The notes under the pieces are model-generated. The model saw only the letters and a program-made list of their open reading frames with translations. It was not told the origin of the DNA and did no database searches. A DNA stretch of 64,000 bases from Diphasiastrum complanatum (lineage: Eukaryota > Streptophyta > Lycopodiopsida > Lycopodiales > Lycopodiaceae), in NCBI GenBank assembly GCA_029204225.1, contig CM055111.1, positions 4,756,377 to 4,820,376 on the forward strand, read 5' to 3'. Made by a program: the position numbers and the translations under genes. This document shows positions 47,005 to 59,076 of this stretch, in pieces; positions within the stretch are counted from its first letter, which is position 1; each line of letters opens with the position of its first letter.

Positions 47005-47500
47005 TTAGCACTTAACCCTCATAGCTATAGCACTTTCACATAAAGTCCTATTCTTCCTTTCAGCCACTCCATTTTGTTGTGGGGTCCTTGATGTTGTATA
47101 CTCCCTCTTGATCCCATGCTCATCACAAAAGGCCTTGAACTTGTTAGATATGTACTCACCACCATTGTCACCTCTCAAGCACTTGATCTTTGTGGAAAAT
47201 TGGTTCTCCCTTGCATTCTTGAACTTGACAAAGACATCATACACTTCATCTTTGCTCTTTAGTAGATAGATCCAACAAAATCTACTAAAATCATCAATGA
47301 ATGTTACATACATCTTAGCTCCACTATTGCTGATTGTAGTAAATCCATGAATATTCGAATGTACAAGTTGAAAAGGCTTTGTAGATCTAGAAATAGATCT
47401 AGTATAAGGTAGTCTATGTGACTTAGACAAAGCACAAGACTCACAAACATGCTTGTCATTACTTAAGGAACTTGGAAGACCAATCACAACCTTCTTTCCT
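47005..47500 (-). pseudogene. Integrase core of copia F
   Basis: CESCALSKSHRLPYTRSISR (zinc-binding tail), FIDDFSRFCWIYLLKSKDEV, LRGDNGGEYISNKFKAF and QQNGVAERKNRTLCESA are visible. The three acidic residues are present, although the second block reads LRGDN where the young copy has LRSDN. Frame shifts separate it from the flanking parts. Confidence 0.9.
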
Positions 47501-48859
47501 TGCCATTACCTCCAATGACTTGAAGTTGAGGTGTCCCATCCTTTTGTGCCCAACCTCTTGAATAGAAATTTGCTCTGTTGCAACACATCCAACTTGGTTA
47601 GCAATAACACAAGCATCAAGTTTGAACAATTTCTCTTGCCTTTTACCTTTTCCAATCAAGACATCCTTCCTTTTGGTCAAACAAGCATCTCCATCAAACT
47701 CCACCTTGAGGCCCTTACTTAGCATTTGACTCACACTAAACAAATTCTTGGTGATAGATGGAATAAACAAGACATCCTCCAAATGAACATTCCTATTTGT
47801 AGAGAGAGAAATAGGAATTGTGCCAATCCCTTTGATTGCACACTCACCATCATTGGCCGTGTAGATCACCCTCTTGTCATCTCCATATGCCAACAAAGAA
47901 GTGAAGTACTCTTTGTGAAAGGTCATGTGTGAACTTGCTCCACTATCAATCCACCAAGGATCTAGATCTCCATCATTAGCAAGCATACATGAAGACATCA
48001 CAAAAGCATCATCATTTACATCTTGCACATCCAAACCATCCTCATCAAGAGTAAGATTACCTTGCTTGTCTCCTTGATCTCTCTTCTTCTTGTAGCACTC
48101 ACTTACAAAGTGTCCTCTGATGCCACAATAGAAGCACTTGAGCTTTGATCTATCTTTCTTTTTGCCACTTGAAGAAGCATCCACTTGATCTTGCCCTTTA
48201 GACCACTTGCTTTTGGTTTCGCCCTTGAATTTGCCCTTTGTGAACATAGCATCCTCTTGAAGTGTCGATGTAGATCCACCTCTTGCTTGAAGCCTATATT
48301 CCTCATTGATCAAGATCTCTTGAAGATCCATCAAACTTGGCAAAGTCTTTTGAATAGAAATACTTTGAACAATGTTAGCATGAGCATCCAACAAGCCATT
48401 AAGAATCACTTGAATAAGCTCTACTTCCTTAATGCTTTCATCTATGCAAGCTAACTCATCATTCAATGCTTTCATTCTCAAAACAAAAGTACTTGGACTT
48501 TCTTCATTCTTTTGCAAACAAGAAAAGATTTGCCTTCTTAGATTCAACACTCTAGAAGTAGACTTGGATTCATAAAGCTTCTTCAATGAATTCCAAGCAT
48601 TCAAAGATGATGTGCACTTACCAACTTCCTTGAGAAGTTCATTGGTAACATTCATCTTTATCATGTGTAGAGCCTTCTTGGCCCTCTTGTCATACCTCAA
48701 TTGATCCTGTTGTGTTGTTGGTCTCTCCTCCAAGCCTACAACAATATCCAAAACATCATTCATCTCAAGAAGTGACTCCATTCTTACTTTTCACAATGAA
48801 TAGTTACTTGAGGTAAGCCTATCATTGGCTTCCAACATGACTCCAATTGAGGTTGCCAT
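47459..48859 (-). pseudogene. Gag and protease of copia F
   Basis: The family start is ATG at 48859; codon 24 or so is TGA where the young copy has Trp (NYSTWKV), so the long frame now begins at 48781. It contains LKKLYESKSTSRVLNLRRQ, the zinc knuckle CFYCGIRGHFVSEC and the protease site DPWWIDSGASSHMTFHKEYF. It runs through the position of the young element's TAG as a glutamate codon and continues to HKRMGHLNFKSLEV before a frame break. Confidence 0.92.
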
Positions 48860-49417
48860 GTAGCAATGTCCTGATCTTCTCTTTCAACCTGCTTCAATGC
48901 ACAAAGCACTCCTTTGAACAACAACAAATGCTTTCAAAAGAAATCACCAAGATTTGAAACTATCTCACAAATTCTCTTCTAGCACTTATCCAAGCAAATC
49001 AACACATAGAATCATGGAATCTTGATCAACCTATGATCTATCCTCAATATAATGACTTTTGCCACTTCCTAAGATTGAAACACACTCAAATGAAGTCTAG
49101 CAACCTCACTATCTAGAGATCCAATCAAAATTAGGGTTTTGACAAAATCACAAAGAATTGACTATTCCAAATCTACATGCAAATGCTGAAAATTTGATAT
49201 GCAATCTATAAGCCACCACTTAGGCTGAACCAATGATCCAAAAATCGAAATTGAACAAGTACATTGACCTATTTAGTGTTTTGATCTACAAAAGATCCAA
49301 TCTACAAAAGCAAAAAATCCGATTTTGGTGTAGAATCCTCTCTAGCATGCTCTAGACTTGATATCTTCACCAAATCATTGATAGATCTGATTTCCTCCTT
49401 CATAACCTAAAACACAA
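48860..49417 (-). other. Leader of copia F
   Basis: About 560 bp of non-coding, AT-rich sequence between primer site and gag, half the length of the young relative's leader. Confidence 0.75.
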
Positions 49418-49429
49418 GCTCTGATACCA
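49418..49429 (-). promoter_or_regulatory. Primer binding site of copia F
   Basis: Minus-sense TGGTATCAGAGC immediately after the LTR end. Confidence 0.95.
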
Positions 49430-50078
49430 TGTGAAATATTTCAGATCCTTAAGATCCAATCTACTTGAATGATCTTTGGTTAGAAAGAGAAATACACTAC
49501 CAATCTCACCAATGTAAAAAAATCAGCATCTACACACAATTTGAGATGCAAACACTAATAGAACTTGATCAAACTTGAATGAAATGATTATGTACTATTT
49601 CAGACCGTACAAAACCAACAAGCTACTGTATTTCACATGTATGGATCCAAAAATAGCAAATATAGATCATTCTACACATAGAATTGCAAGCAATACCAAG
49701 ATAGTGCACCAATGGATAGTAGAACCCAAGAGGACCATGTATAAGCATGAAATGAGATAGAGAAGAGAGAAGATTACTCTCTCCACGAGTTACATCCTTT
49801 TATAACAGGTCCAAACCCTATTTGGCCACTTGGCTTTCCCACCAAAATGCTAACCCTACCAATTTTGGGTCTAGATTCAATGTACCCAACTTATTCAAAT
49901 TGAATTTACTCAAACTCGCATTCTATCTTTCCCACACTTTCAAAAAGTATTTATTCGAATGAGATTTAGACTAATGAACTTTGAAAGGTCAACCTCTAAG
50001 TCTAAAACAAGTTTTGGCCTCAATATGCCAAATATGAAAATATTGCAAAATGTGATGAAACTAGTTGAATCTTTCACA
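49430..50078 (-). repeat. 5' LTR of copia F
   Basis: 649 bp, TGTGAAAGATTC at 50078 to a TTTCACA end at 49430 in minus sense. Confidence 0.95.
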
Positions 50079-51095
50079 TGCACTTCTCATCATCCAAAAA
50101 CAAGGGAGGAGCCACTTGCTTTGTGACATTTATTGATGATTTCACAAGATATACATGGTTATATACTCTTTCTTCTAAATCTTTGGTGTATGATTACTTC
50201 CTTATATTTAAAGCATATGTTGAAAAGCAATTCTCATTGAAGATCAAGGCTTTGAGGTGTGATGGAGGAGGAGAGTATATCTCCAACAATTTCCATGACT
50301 ATTGTGAGCAAGAAGGTATAAAGAGGGAGTTTTGTTGTGCTTACTTACCATCTCAAAATGGAGTGACCAAGAGAAAGAATAGGTCCTTATGTGAATGTGC
50401 AAAAGCCATAAGGATTGAAGTATCTTTGCATAAAGACTTTTGGGGAGAGGCTATTAACTATGAAAATTATCTTTGCAATAGGCTCCCAAATCTTGCTCTT
50501 AAAGGAAGGACACCCTGTGAGGTCTTATTCAAAAAGAAGCCTAAGGTTGATCACCTTAGGGTGTTTGGCACTATTTGCTTTGTACATGTTCCCTTGGAAA
50601 CAAGGAAGAAGGATGATCCATGCCCCAGCAAAGGGATCATGGTTGGATATTCATTCACCGAAAAAGCTTATAGAGGCCGAGATCAAGTTACCTCAAGATC
50701 CATCAACTATCATGCCTATTGAAGACGATCAAGAGATGTTGGGGTCGAGATTTGAGGAGGAGTCTCCTCGAGTTTTCACACCTAGGAGGACATCAAGAGA
50801 GAGGAGTCTCCTCGGGTTTTCACACCTAGGAGGACATAGAGATCTGAGCCTAAGAGGCTTTCTTATGTTGACAAAGGCAAGCACTTGGAGCTTGATTCCA
50901 CCAATTTTGCATATTTCATCTCACATGAAGAGCCAAAGGATGTTGAAGAGGCACTCAATACCAAGGAGTGGTATGAGGCCATGAAGCAAGAATATGAAGT
51001 CTTGATGATCAACAACACTTGGGAGCTTGTGGATTTTCCATCCAACAAGCACATCGTTGGATCCAAGTGGGTATTTCAAATCAAGTATAATGACT
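50079..51095 (+). pseudogene. Copia element E, right part: integrase and RT start
   Basis: Resumes after the nested element with FVTFIDDFTRYTWLYTL, LRCDGGGEYISNNFHDY and SQNGVTKRKNRSLCE; the catalytic Glu of the last block is Lys. Next are PCEVLFKKKPKVDHLRVFG and GIMVGYSFTEKAY, then a 46-bp tandem duplication in the linker (50757-50840), and the RT start with EEALNTKEWYEAM and IVGSKWVFQIKYN. Similarity stops near 51095. Confidence 0.9.
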
Positions 51096-51513
51096 CAAAA
51101 AGTGATTTTTTAAGTCATTTTCCATTAGAATTTGATTCTTGAAAATATTGTCGTTCCTCTTTTTTTAATCTGATGACTTTTTCATCATGGTGAGTTATAT
51201 GTTGAGTGGCTCTTGAGTCCAGATACCAAGAATCAATATCCTGCTATTCTTCGACCTTGGTCATTGTCTTTTTCAAAAAAAGAATAAACAAGTAGTGAAA
51301 AACAACAAAAGTAAAATTTGAAGAGATTTTTTATCATGCTGGTTAAACTGGCTGCCAAAACTTGCATAGTCGGCTGCCATTCACTGGGGTGTCAAACCGT
51401 CTTCCGTCAAGGTGTTCCCAAATAACTGCTCCATAGGACAATATCCTTCACCTATAAATTTCAATTTCTCTTTGATCAATTTAGTCTTATACATCAATGC
51501 TAGATCTCCTTCC
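51096..51513 (-). pseudogene. Minus-strand copia protease scrap
   Basis: In minus sense at about 51180-51240 the translation shows DSWYLDSRATQHITHHDEKV, the copia protease site with Gly replaced by Arg. The rest of the stretch has no recognisable motif. It is a third copia lineage at this junction. Confidence 0.65.
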
Positions 51514-52488
51514 TGTTGGATTATTCTCTTTCCTACTAATTGGCTAATCAGTTTTTAATCTTCATCCAACTATTATCAAGTTATGCAAATTTTTTCGTGT
51601 TTTTATATAGTCTACAAAATTACAAGTGTTTTTACACAGTCTGCAAAAATACACAGAGTTTGACAACAATGTCGATTTTTCTCTCTCTACAAAAAACTTA
51701 CAGTGTCGTACTTTTTGCCTGTCAGAAATCTCGTGTACAAAATGCAGTGTCGTCTATTTACATTTTTTGTCTATCAAAAATCTAGTGTAAAAAAATGCAA
51801 TGTCACTTTTTTTGTATTTTTTGCCTGTCAAAAATTACGAGTAAAAATACAGTGTCACATTTTTCACATTTCGACGACCTAATCACTTAGTATAAATCGA
51901 CTATTCATACATCTTATCAGTTAATGAATCAACATTGTGAATTGTGAAGGATTTGAGTGTTATTACACGACGCTTCCTGCGCTTTCATCAAGCAGATCGT
52001 TCACAATCAAAAAGTATTGTTGTTAGCTTTCTATCAAGCTTTCAAGCTTGAACTCTCTTGAGCATTCTAGCTCAGTCTTTAGAGATTTATTTTAGAGTTG
52101 CTATTGCGCTACTGCTTATCAGTAGAGCTGGTTATTATCAGACTTATTCTCAATTACTCAGAGACAGCTTAGAGTGCGCGAATTCTATCCGCTATTGTCT
52201 TGCACTCATCAGCATCTGATTTTGTTTTATGAATCAATTCTATTTCTTATTACGTTCAGTTTGTGTCAGAATGCATGCATCTTTGTATTGCTTTTGTAAT
52301 TGATAGAAATTGTCTAAGAATTCAATACTTTATGTTTGTCTATGTAATCACTTAGTATCTAGAGAAAGTTAGTTGCTAAAAATTGAACGTGATTTCCATC
52401 ACTACTGCTTTGTTCAATTTTTGATAGGCGTACTCATGCATTGGAAGTAGGAAGTTTCTGCCGTTACATTATCTACCTATTTTTGACA
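51514..52488 (+). repeat. 5' LTR of copia G
   Basis: 975 bp from TGTTGGATTATTC to ttttgaca, directly followed by a primer site. Positions 51588-51655 match the reverse complement of 63931-64000. Confidence 0.82.
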
Positions 52489-52730
52489 TGGTATCAGAAC
52501 TTACCTACATGGTATCAGAGCATACCTACATGGTATCATATCGTTCTATCATAGTATCAGTGCTAGATCACTACTTTTTTATCTGAACTATCACGGTATC
52601 AAACTTGTGATTTCTATTAGGGCCTAATACTATTTCGATATCAAAGCGAAAGCTCTAATACTTGATATCTTTCGTGATATCAAACTCTTCAGTTCCTTTC
52701 AACCTTTTAGTATCAGAGAATTGATATCCT
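52489..52730 (+). promoter_or_regulatory. Cluster of primer-like sites after LTR G
   Basis: The canonical site TGGTATCAGAAC (52489-52500) is followed by TGGTATCAGAGC about 20 bp on (perfect) and TGGTATCAT after another 20 bp. Further ggtatca/agtatcag/gatatcaaa variants are spread to about 52730. Only the first abuts the LTR. Confidence 0.75.
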
Positions 52731-52779
52731 GTTATTGGCATTACTACATCTTAGTGTCATTGATACAATCAACAGACGA

Positions 52780-53550
52780 AGTTTTGGATGGATTGTCAAA
52801 GCAAAGCCGGTCTTATCGCAGACAAGTTGAATGGATCCAATTATCATTTATGAAAATTAAAGATGAAGACCTTGCTAATCGCCAACGAGTTATGGGATGT
52901 TGTTACAGATATCGAAGTGAAATCTAAAGACAACACAAAGACTCAAAGTGGAAATCGAAGAATGGTAAAGCTTTCGCGCTTATTATTCTCAATATATTAG
53001 ATACACAGATTGGACACATACTGAAGCTAAAACTTCAAAAGAAGTTTGAGACATTCTGAACTCACTATATGACGTGAGGGACATAACTACTAAGTTACAT
53101 CCACGAAAGAAATTCTTCACATTCAAGATGTCTAATGGTGATTCTCTTCAGAGTCACATTAACCAGTTTAAAAACCTCTTGCAAGAGATGGCTGTTGTCG
53201 GATCAGTCATAGACGATCAAGACGCAATTATGACATTGCTTTCAAGCTTGCCCTCTACATATGAGAATTGGGTGATGATCATATCGACACACTCAGATTT
53301 AACTCTTACTAGAGTTATCACTATGTTGTTGCAAGAAGATAATAGAAGAAGTCAAGACACTTTGTCTACTTCCTCCTCTCAGGCTCTATATGTCAACAAA
53401 GGCTCTAAGTGACAGAAGCATAAAAGCTCCAAGAAGACTTCAACGAATCAAAAATAGACTCCCGAATTCTCCAAGCGAAGAATGCAGCCAAGCAACCTGA
53501 TCAACAAGCAAACATAGTTTCATCATCTCCCCAAGTCGAAGTGGACGTGC
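52780..53550 (+). pseudogene. Copia G gag
   Basis: In broken frames: DKLNGSNYHL, LIANELWDVV, LNSLYDVRDITTKLHPRKKF, FKMSNGDSLQSHINQFKNLL and TLLSSLPSTYENWVMIIS. The best open part is 53074-53412. It resembles the gag of copia A most closely. The zinc knuckle is not recognisable. Confidence 0.85.
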
Positions 53551-53554
53551 ATTT

Positions 53555-54117
53555 ATGGTCAAAGACCAAAGCGCATTTTTGGATGATTCATGGTTTTTTG
53601 ATTTTGGAGCAACTCAACACATGACCAATCAACGTGAGATTTTTTACTCCTGCACGTCTTACAGCACAAAAAAATTTGTTCATCTTGGTGACAATAGTAC
53701 TCACACTATTGAAGGTGAAGGTACTGTAAGATTATGATTCCAACATGATCAATTCAAACTATTATCAAAGGGTTTATATATTCCTAAACTCTCTAAAAAT
53801 CTGTTATCAGTAAGTAGAATTACAGATTTAGGTCATAAGATAGATTTTGAATCTGATCAATGCAAAATTATTGACAAGAATAATAAGATCCTTGCACTTG
53901 GCAAGATGCGAGATTACTTATACAGATTGGCACATTGTTATTCCTGAGTCTAGTCAAGCTTTGAAAACCACTGTTCTTGTCAATAAAGCATTACTATGGC
54001 ACCATCGCTAAGAACACTTGAATTATGCATATGTTTTGAACATGTCCAGACAATCTATGGTTCTTGATCTCGACTATCCTTCTGGTAAGGTCGATCTCTC
54101 TGTTTGTCACAACTACT
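53555..54117 (+). pseudogene. Copia G protease and pre-integrase
   Basis: The protease site reads SWFFDFGATQHMTNQREIF (DFGA in place of DSGA). A stop at 53735 follows, then LYIPKLSKNLLSVSRITDLG and the damaged pre-integrase up to VDLSVCHNY, where the gypsy insertion begins. Confidence 0.85.
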
Positions 54118-54782
54118 TGTTTCTTGAGTGATGCATTTATGATTTTGCCCTTCCCTCCTTTGTGTGTGGTTGTGGATTGTTAGATTTGCTGCTTTCCTAG
54201 AGTGGATTAGTTTTCTTTTCTTGTTTGTGGATTAATGTAGGAGCCAGCATTCAGGTAAACTAAATAGGCTAGAAATGTGGTGAAGATCCTGCATATTCTT
54301 GACATTCTAGTTCTTGACGTCCTTGGGATGTCCAAGAATCAAAAGGCTGGTTAGTTTCTTGATTTTTGGACTTCTAAAATGTTGTAGATTTAATTATTGT
54401 TTATTGTTTTGTCAACTAATGCAAGTGTAGCTCAATGTTAGTATATTGTAGGATCTGATTCAATTCATTTTCAGAGTAGATAGTTGTAGAATCTATTGAA
54501 TGTTCATTTGGGCTGCATGCTGATCTGTAAATGAATGTTCATGGCTTGCATTTCTGTTTGAATGTAAGTGTTTTCAAGAGAGAACGACCCTGAGCTGTCC
54601 TCTGATAGGCAAGGACAAAAATATTACAATATTGATCTATTTACTTCTGTCTGATTTTGGGCTTTGAACAAGAATGAATAACTTAAGCAAGAGCCCACTG
54701 CCTCTGCTGACAGGCAAAAGAAGAAGTAAGTAAAAGAAACTAAAAAACCAACAGGTCCTCTGGAGCAGAGGATCTGTCAACA
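54118..54782 (+). repeat. 5' LTR of the gag-only element
   Basis: TGTTTCTTGAG to ctgtcaaca, about 665 bp; direct repeat of 60893-61567. Confidence 0.88.
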
Positions 54783-54784
54783 TT

Positions 54785-54797
54785 TGACACTGTTGCC
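54785..54797 (+). promoter_or_regulatory. Gypsy-type primer binding site, degenerate
   Basis: TGACACTGTTGCC matches 10 of 13 bases of TGGCGCCGTTGCC, the site used by many plant gypsy elements, at the expected distance of two bases from the LTR. Confidence 0.65.
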
Positions 54798-55310
54798 ACT
54801 TGGACTCCAATGCATTCTAAATCTCTAAGAACTGCAACATTGTTTCCGCTCAGATCCCTACACACAAACTCCCAATCTCGAATACAATCTGAATCATGAC
54901 TTCTTGAACTAGCTCTGGACCGAGCCAAGTTCTCTACAACACCCACCTTGCACTCTCCTGCATGACACCTCTCCACCGCCTGCAAACCTACAAACGACCT
55001 TCAACCATTCAAAAACCTCCTGATCTGCACACGCGACCTCCATGCAAAACACAACCTGTCAACACTCTCACCAAGATTTGCGCCAACCTCTAGACCTGCA
55101 CGCAACCTACACACACCCTCTATCTCCCTCGCTCACCATGTCGCACTGCTCCATGATCGCCTCACACCCACATTGCTTCAGTTGCCCCTTCACGCTCACC
55201 GGAGGTACAACTAAAATCTCAACCGAAGGCCTCACTGAAATCTCAACCGAAGGCACACCTGAAATCTCAACCAGAGGCCAATCATTCAAATAATCTCAAA
55301 CCGAACTGCG
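54798..55310 (+). other. Leader of the gag-only element, with a 24-bp triple repeat
   Basis: C-rich leader sequence. At 55207-55280 a unit aaatctcaaccgaaggc occurs three times at 24-bp spacing. Confidence 0.75.
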
Positions 55311-56630
55311 AGCTTCGTTTTTTGATACTTTTGAATTTTTTGATACTCATAATTTTTTTCGAATCTTTGTTAAATTTTTCGATACTCCTTTATTTTTTCG
55401 AGTCATATTTTTTTGAGCCTTTGTTAAATTTTTGGATACTCTTTTATTTTTTTGAGTCATATTTTTTGAGCCTTTGTTAAATTTTTTGATACTTTTTTAT
55501 TTTTTCGAGTCATATTTTTCGAGCCTTTGTTTAAATTTTTTGATACTTTCAACATTTTTTTCGAGTCACTAAAAAATTTTCGAGACATTATTTTCGATAT
55601 ACTAAAAATTTTTGAGACATTATTTTTCGAGTCACTAAAAAAATTTTCGATACATTATTTTTCGATACATTTTTTTTGAGTCACTAAAATTTTTTTGAGA
55701 CACTATTTTTCGATACATTTTTTTCGAGTCACTAAAATTTTTTTGAGACATTATTTTTCGATACATTTTTTTTCGAGTCACCAAAAAAATTTCAAGCCAT
55801 CATTTTTTGATACATTTTTTTCGAGTCACAAAAAAAAAAAAATTGAGCCATTATTTTTCGATATATTTTTTTCGAGTACATTTTTTTTATATATTTTTTT
55901 TGAACCATCATTTTTGATATATTTTTTTTGAGTCACCAATTTTTTTTTTGGTGTCATCATTTTCGATACATTTTTTTTGAGTCACTAAAAAAAAAAAATT
56001 GAGCCATCATTTTCGATACATTTTTTTTGAGTCACTAAATTTTTTTTTTGAGCCATCATTTTCGATCCATTTTTTTCGAGTCAAATTTTTTTTTTTGACC
56101 CATTATTTTTTGATACAATGTTTTTGAGTCACTATAAATAAAATTTCGAGCCATTATTTTCAATCCATTTTTTTCGAGTCATCAAAAAAAATTTTGAGTC
56201 ATTACTTTTCGATACATTTTTTTCGAGTCACCAAAAAAATTTTGAACCATCATTTTCGATACAATTGTTTCGAGCCTTCTAGTTTTTGAGTTATTTGTTT
56301 TTTGAGTCCTCTAATTTTTCGATACAATTTTTTCGAGTCTTCTATTTTTCGAGTTATCTGTTTTTCAATTCCTATAATTTTTTGATACATTTTTTTTCGA
56401 GCCTTCAATTTTTTCGATACATTCTTTTTCGATTCACCTACACAGATTTTCGATACAATTTTTTCGAGTCATCAGCAAAAAAAAAAATGATTCATTTTTT
56501 CAAAGTCACTAGCATAATTTTTTGATACAATTTTTTTGAGTCTTTTATTTTTTGAGTCATCTGTTTTTCGATACTTTATTTTTCGACGTCATCCTTTTTT
56601 CCAATCCAGACAAATTTTCGACCTGATACA
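55311..56630 (+). repeat. TTTCGAGTCACT / TTTTTCGATACA degenerate minisatellite
   Basis: About 1.3 kb of AT-rich repeats with a period near 48-51 bp where it is clearest (gatacattttttt-cgagtcac recurs at about 55664, 55712, 55760, 55809 and 55860). The core words are TTCGAGTCAC, GAG(C/A)CATTA and TTTTTCGATACA. The phenylalanine-rich frames through it are artefacts. It lies in the untranslated leader before gag. Confidence 0.9.
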
Positions 56631-56725
56631 AAAAAAAATTAAAAATCTAAAAAACACCAGAAATCCAAAAACCCTAAAAAATCCAAAAACACATACCCAA
56701 CACAAAAAAGCCACAATAGTACCCA

Positions 56726-58076
56726 ATGGACCAGCATATAGATTCTCAAATCCTAGACGATTATCCATACGAGGTAAGGTCCCTTGTAACTGAACAAATC
56801 AGACATTATAGGTTCTACCGCATGTGGTCCCAACACCACGAGCCATCTACAAACCCATTTGAGGGACAAGAACCTGATAGAGCTGAGTCTTCACGAGCAC
56901 GATCCCATTTATATGATGCTGAACAGTCACAGGCCAGAACCAACCTTAATGGAGTTTCTGCTACTCACAGTGCTCATTATGAGAGACGTACACCTAAGCT
57001 AGATCTACCAAAGTTTGACGGTAGTTCGGACCCTCAAAGGTTTTTGCAAATCTTTGAGAATGCATGTGATGTGTATGGCGAAACATCTCCCGATGTTGTG
57101 GTTCAACTATTTTCAATGACCATGATCGCTAAAGCATGTGACTGATTTTTTAACCTCGATCGTGAAGACAAGACAGACTGGTCAATTTTGAAAGAGTCTT
57201 TTATCAAGCTTTTTAAGCCTTTTCGTTTGATCGAGAGTCCTTTTGTCAAATTGAGTAACATCAAGATGACAAAAGACGAACATGTACGAGACTATATCGA
57301 ACGTTTCAAACGTCTCAAAAGTCAAGTACAAGAACGGCCTACCAAACAGATGCTCATTATCTGGTTTTTAGTCGGCCTTCCAAGATGGATTAGACGCGAG
57401 CTTAAATCAAATGATGAATATATGAGCCTAAAGTTAGCTATGTCTGATGCCATCAAGGAGGAAGATGAAGGATGAGATGTTGACGAATCCAGGGAAAGAC
57501 GAGCACCACGTGCTCCTGTCCATGAGTCGAAGCAGATCGAGAATACCCGAGATCAACTTTGGAAATTCCAGTTGGAGTTGCTGAATAAGCAACATCAACT
57601 ACAGATGGAGAAACTCACCAATGAGTTTCAAGCTACCCTGAAGTCTATCCAAAGTAGTATGCTTGGTCAACCAAACCCTGCACAGGTACCTTATAGACGA
57701 AAATCAATATGGTGTCCACACTGCAGGGCTACGCATCCTACTGATGCTTGTCCTTCATATCAGCCTATCCACGCACATACAGTCCAATAGTATGAAGAAC
57801 AACCATCACAGTCTAGACATTTTTTTGTCTTATCCCGAATATCCATCTGAAAGTCCAGAACCATTAGCCATACAAGATGGCTATGCCGTTATACAAGGGC
57901 CATTGCACACCAGATTTTTCATCTGTGGTGAAACTGGCCACTTCATGGTTGATTGTCCAGTCAAGACCAGGTACCACGCTGAATGTCCCAATTGTGTCAG
58001 AAAACACAGTTTCAAAGACTGTCCAAAACAACCCCACAAGGTTCTACCTGTCCGACACGTTAGTTATGACTCCTGA
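56726..58076 (+). pseudogene. Gypsy gag with zinc knuckles
   Basis: Starts MDQHIDSQILDDYPYEVRSL. The retrotransposon gag domain is seen as LDLPKFDGSSDPQRFLQIFE (57000s), a stop at 57143, then DWSILKESFIKLFKPFRL, VRDYIERFKRLKSQV and FLVGLPRWIRRELKS. After stops near 57474 and 57788 a knuckle region follows: CPHCRATHPTDAC, ICGETGHFMVDC and CPNCVRKHSFKDC. The order and motifs fit Ty3/gypsy gag, which packages element RNA. At least three in-frame stops make this copy inactive. Confidence 0.88.
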
Positions 58077-59045
58077 TAGGATCCTCACGAGAACACAACA
58101 CGAGCACCATAGCACCCAACCGCTCAACCTACTGCTCACTTGAGAAGTTTCTTGCAAACTTCTACTTACCACGCACTACACCAGCTCCATAATGCAAAAG
58201 GACACTAATATGACATGAGTCATTGTAGGAGAAAAGCGAAACCAATTTTCTGTCATCTGCTACAATGTCCAACCAAGAGCACCCAACACAAAGAATTGAC
58301 AGTTTTTCTCCACTTATGCAATCTCAACTCTATTTGTCTTTCCACATGCTGATAAGATTTCCAATGTGCCAATACACAATAAATCTAGGATTCGAAAATC
58401 CAGATAGAGATTTGGTTCTGAATCTCTTGCTCAGAGAGGTACTCAGGACATAGTCCCTCACCCATACATGCATCTCAAACTATATCTTACAACTTCTGCT
58501 ATCAATGATGGTCGATTTTAGCCTCACCAACCCTGCCATGTTTTGACAAGGGCATGTCAGAGTAAGTCACATTACATATTGCAACTATCAAGGTGACTTT
58601 TCAATGTTGATGAATGCAAGTTTTGTTCGACAAGTGCTAAACAGTTCTCACTCTCTGTACAGTTTGTTTATTTCCTTGTTGCTCTTCATTCTAGTGTGTG
58701 ATTGATTTTTGCATGAGAAATATCTACTGCACGAGAGTCTTTTGTAGAGCATCTCCAAAATACATTTTCATTCATAAATCCACCTTTAGATTACCTTGCA
58801 CAGAGTTTACGATCTTTGAGCATACTGAAACTTTGAGAAACCTCTGTCACGTTAGAGTTGATTCCTGCATCTCATCGTCATATTCATTTTTGGGTCAACT
58901 ACAGCAAGATTGAAACAAATTTAGTTAAAATTTGTTCAATCTTTAGCCCAGTCACATGTTCAACGTATTTCAACTACGTGTTCCACATGTCAATCCAATC
59001 TTGAGCATGAACAGTTACAAGCAACAACATCCCCACCAACAGATT

Positions 59046-59076
<31 letters not shown>

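Larger units (their letters stand above)
45061..50078 (-). mobile_element. RT-less copia element F, nested in copia E
   Basis: About 5.0 kb on the minus strand. LTRs lie at 49430-50078 and 45061-45699, with primer site and 5-bp target duplication tgcac. The LTRs differ at roughly 35-40 positions in about 640 by eye, near 6%. Gag-protease, integrase and RNase H are recognisable with several stops. The entire RT core between VAKM and the RVLRYI block is missing. It is related to the young element at 31336-37064 (same gag, protease, integrase and LTR termini). Confidence 0.93.

Noticed and set aside
55695-56525. Phe/Ser/His-rich plus frames
   Set aside because: They are artefacts of the TTTTTTCGAGTCAC repeat.
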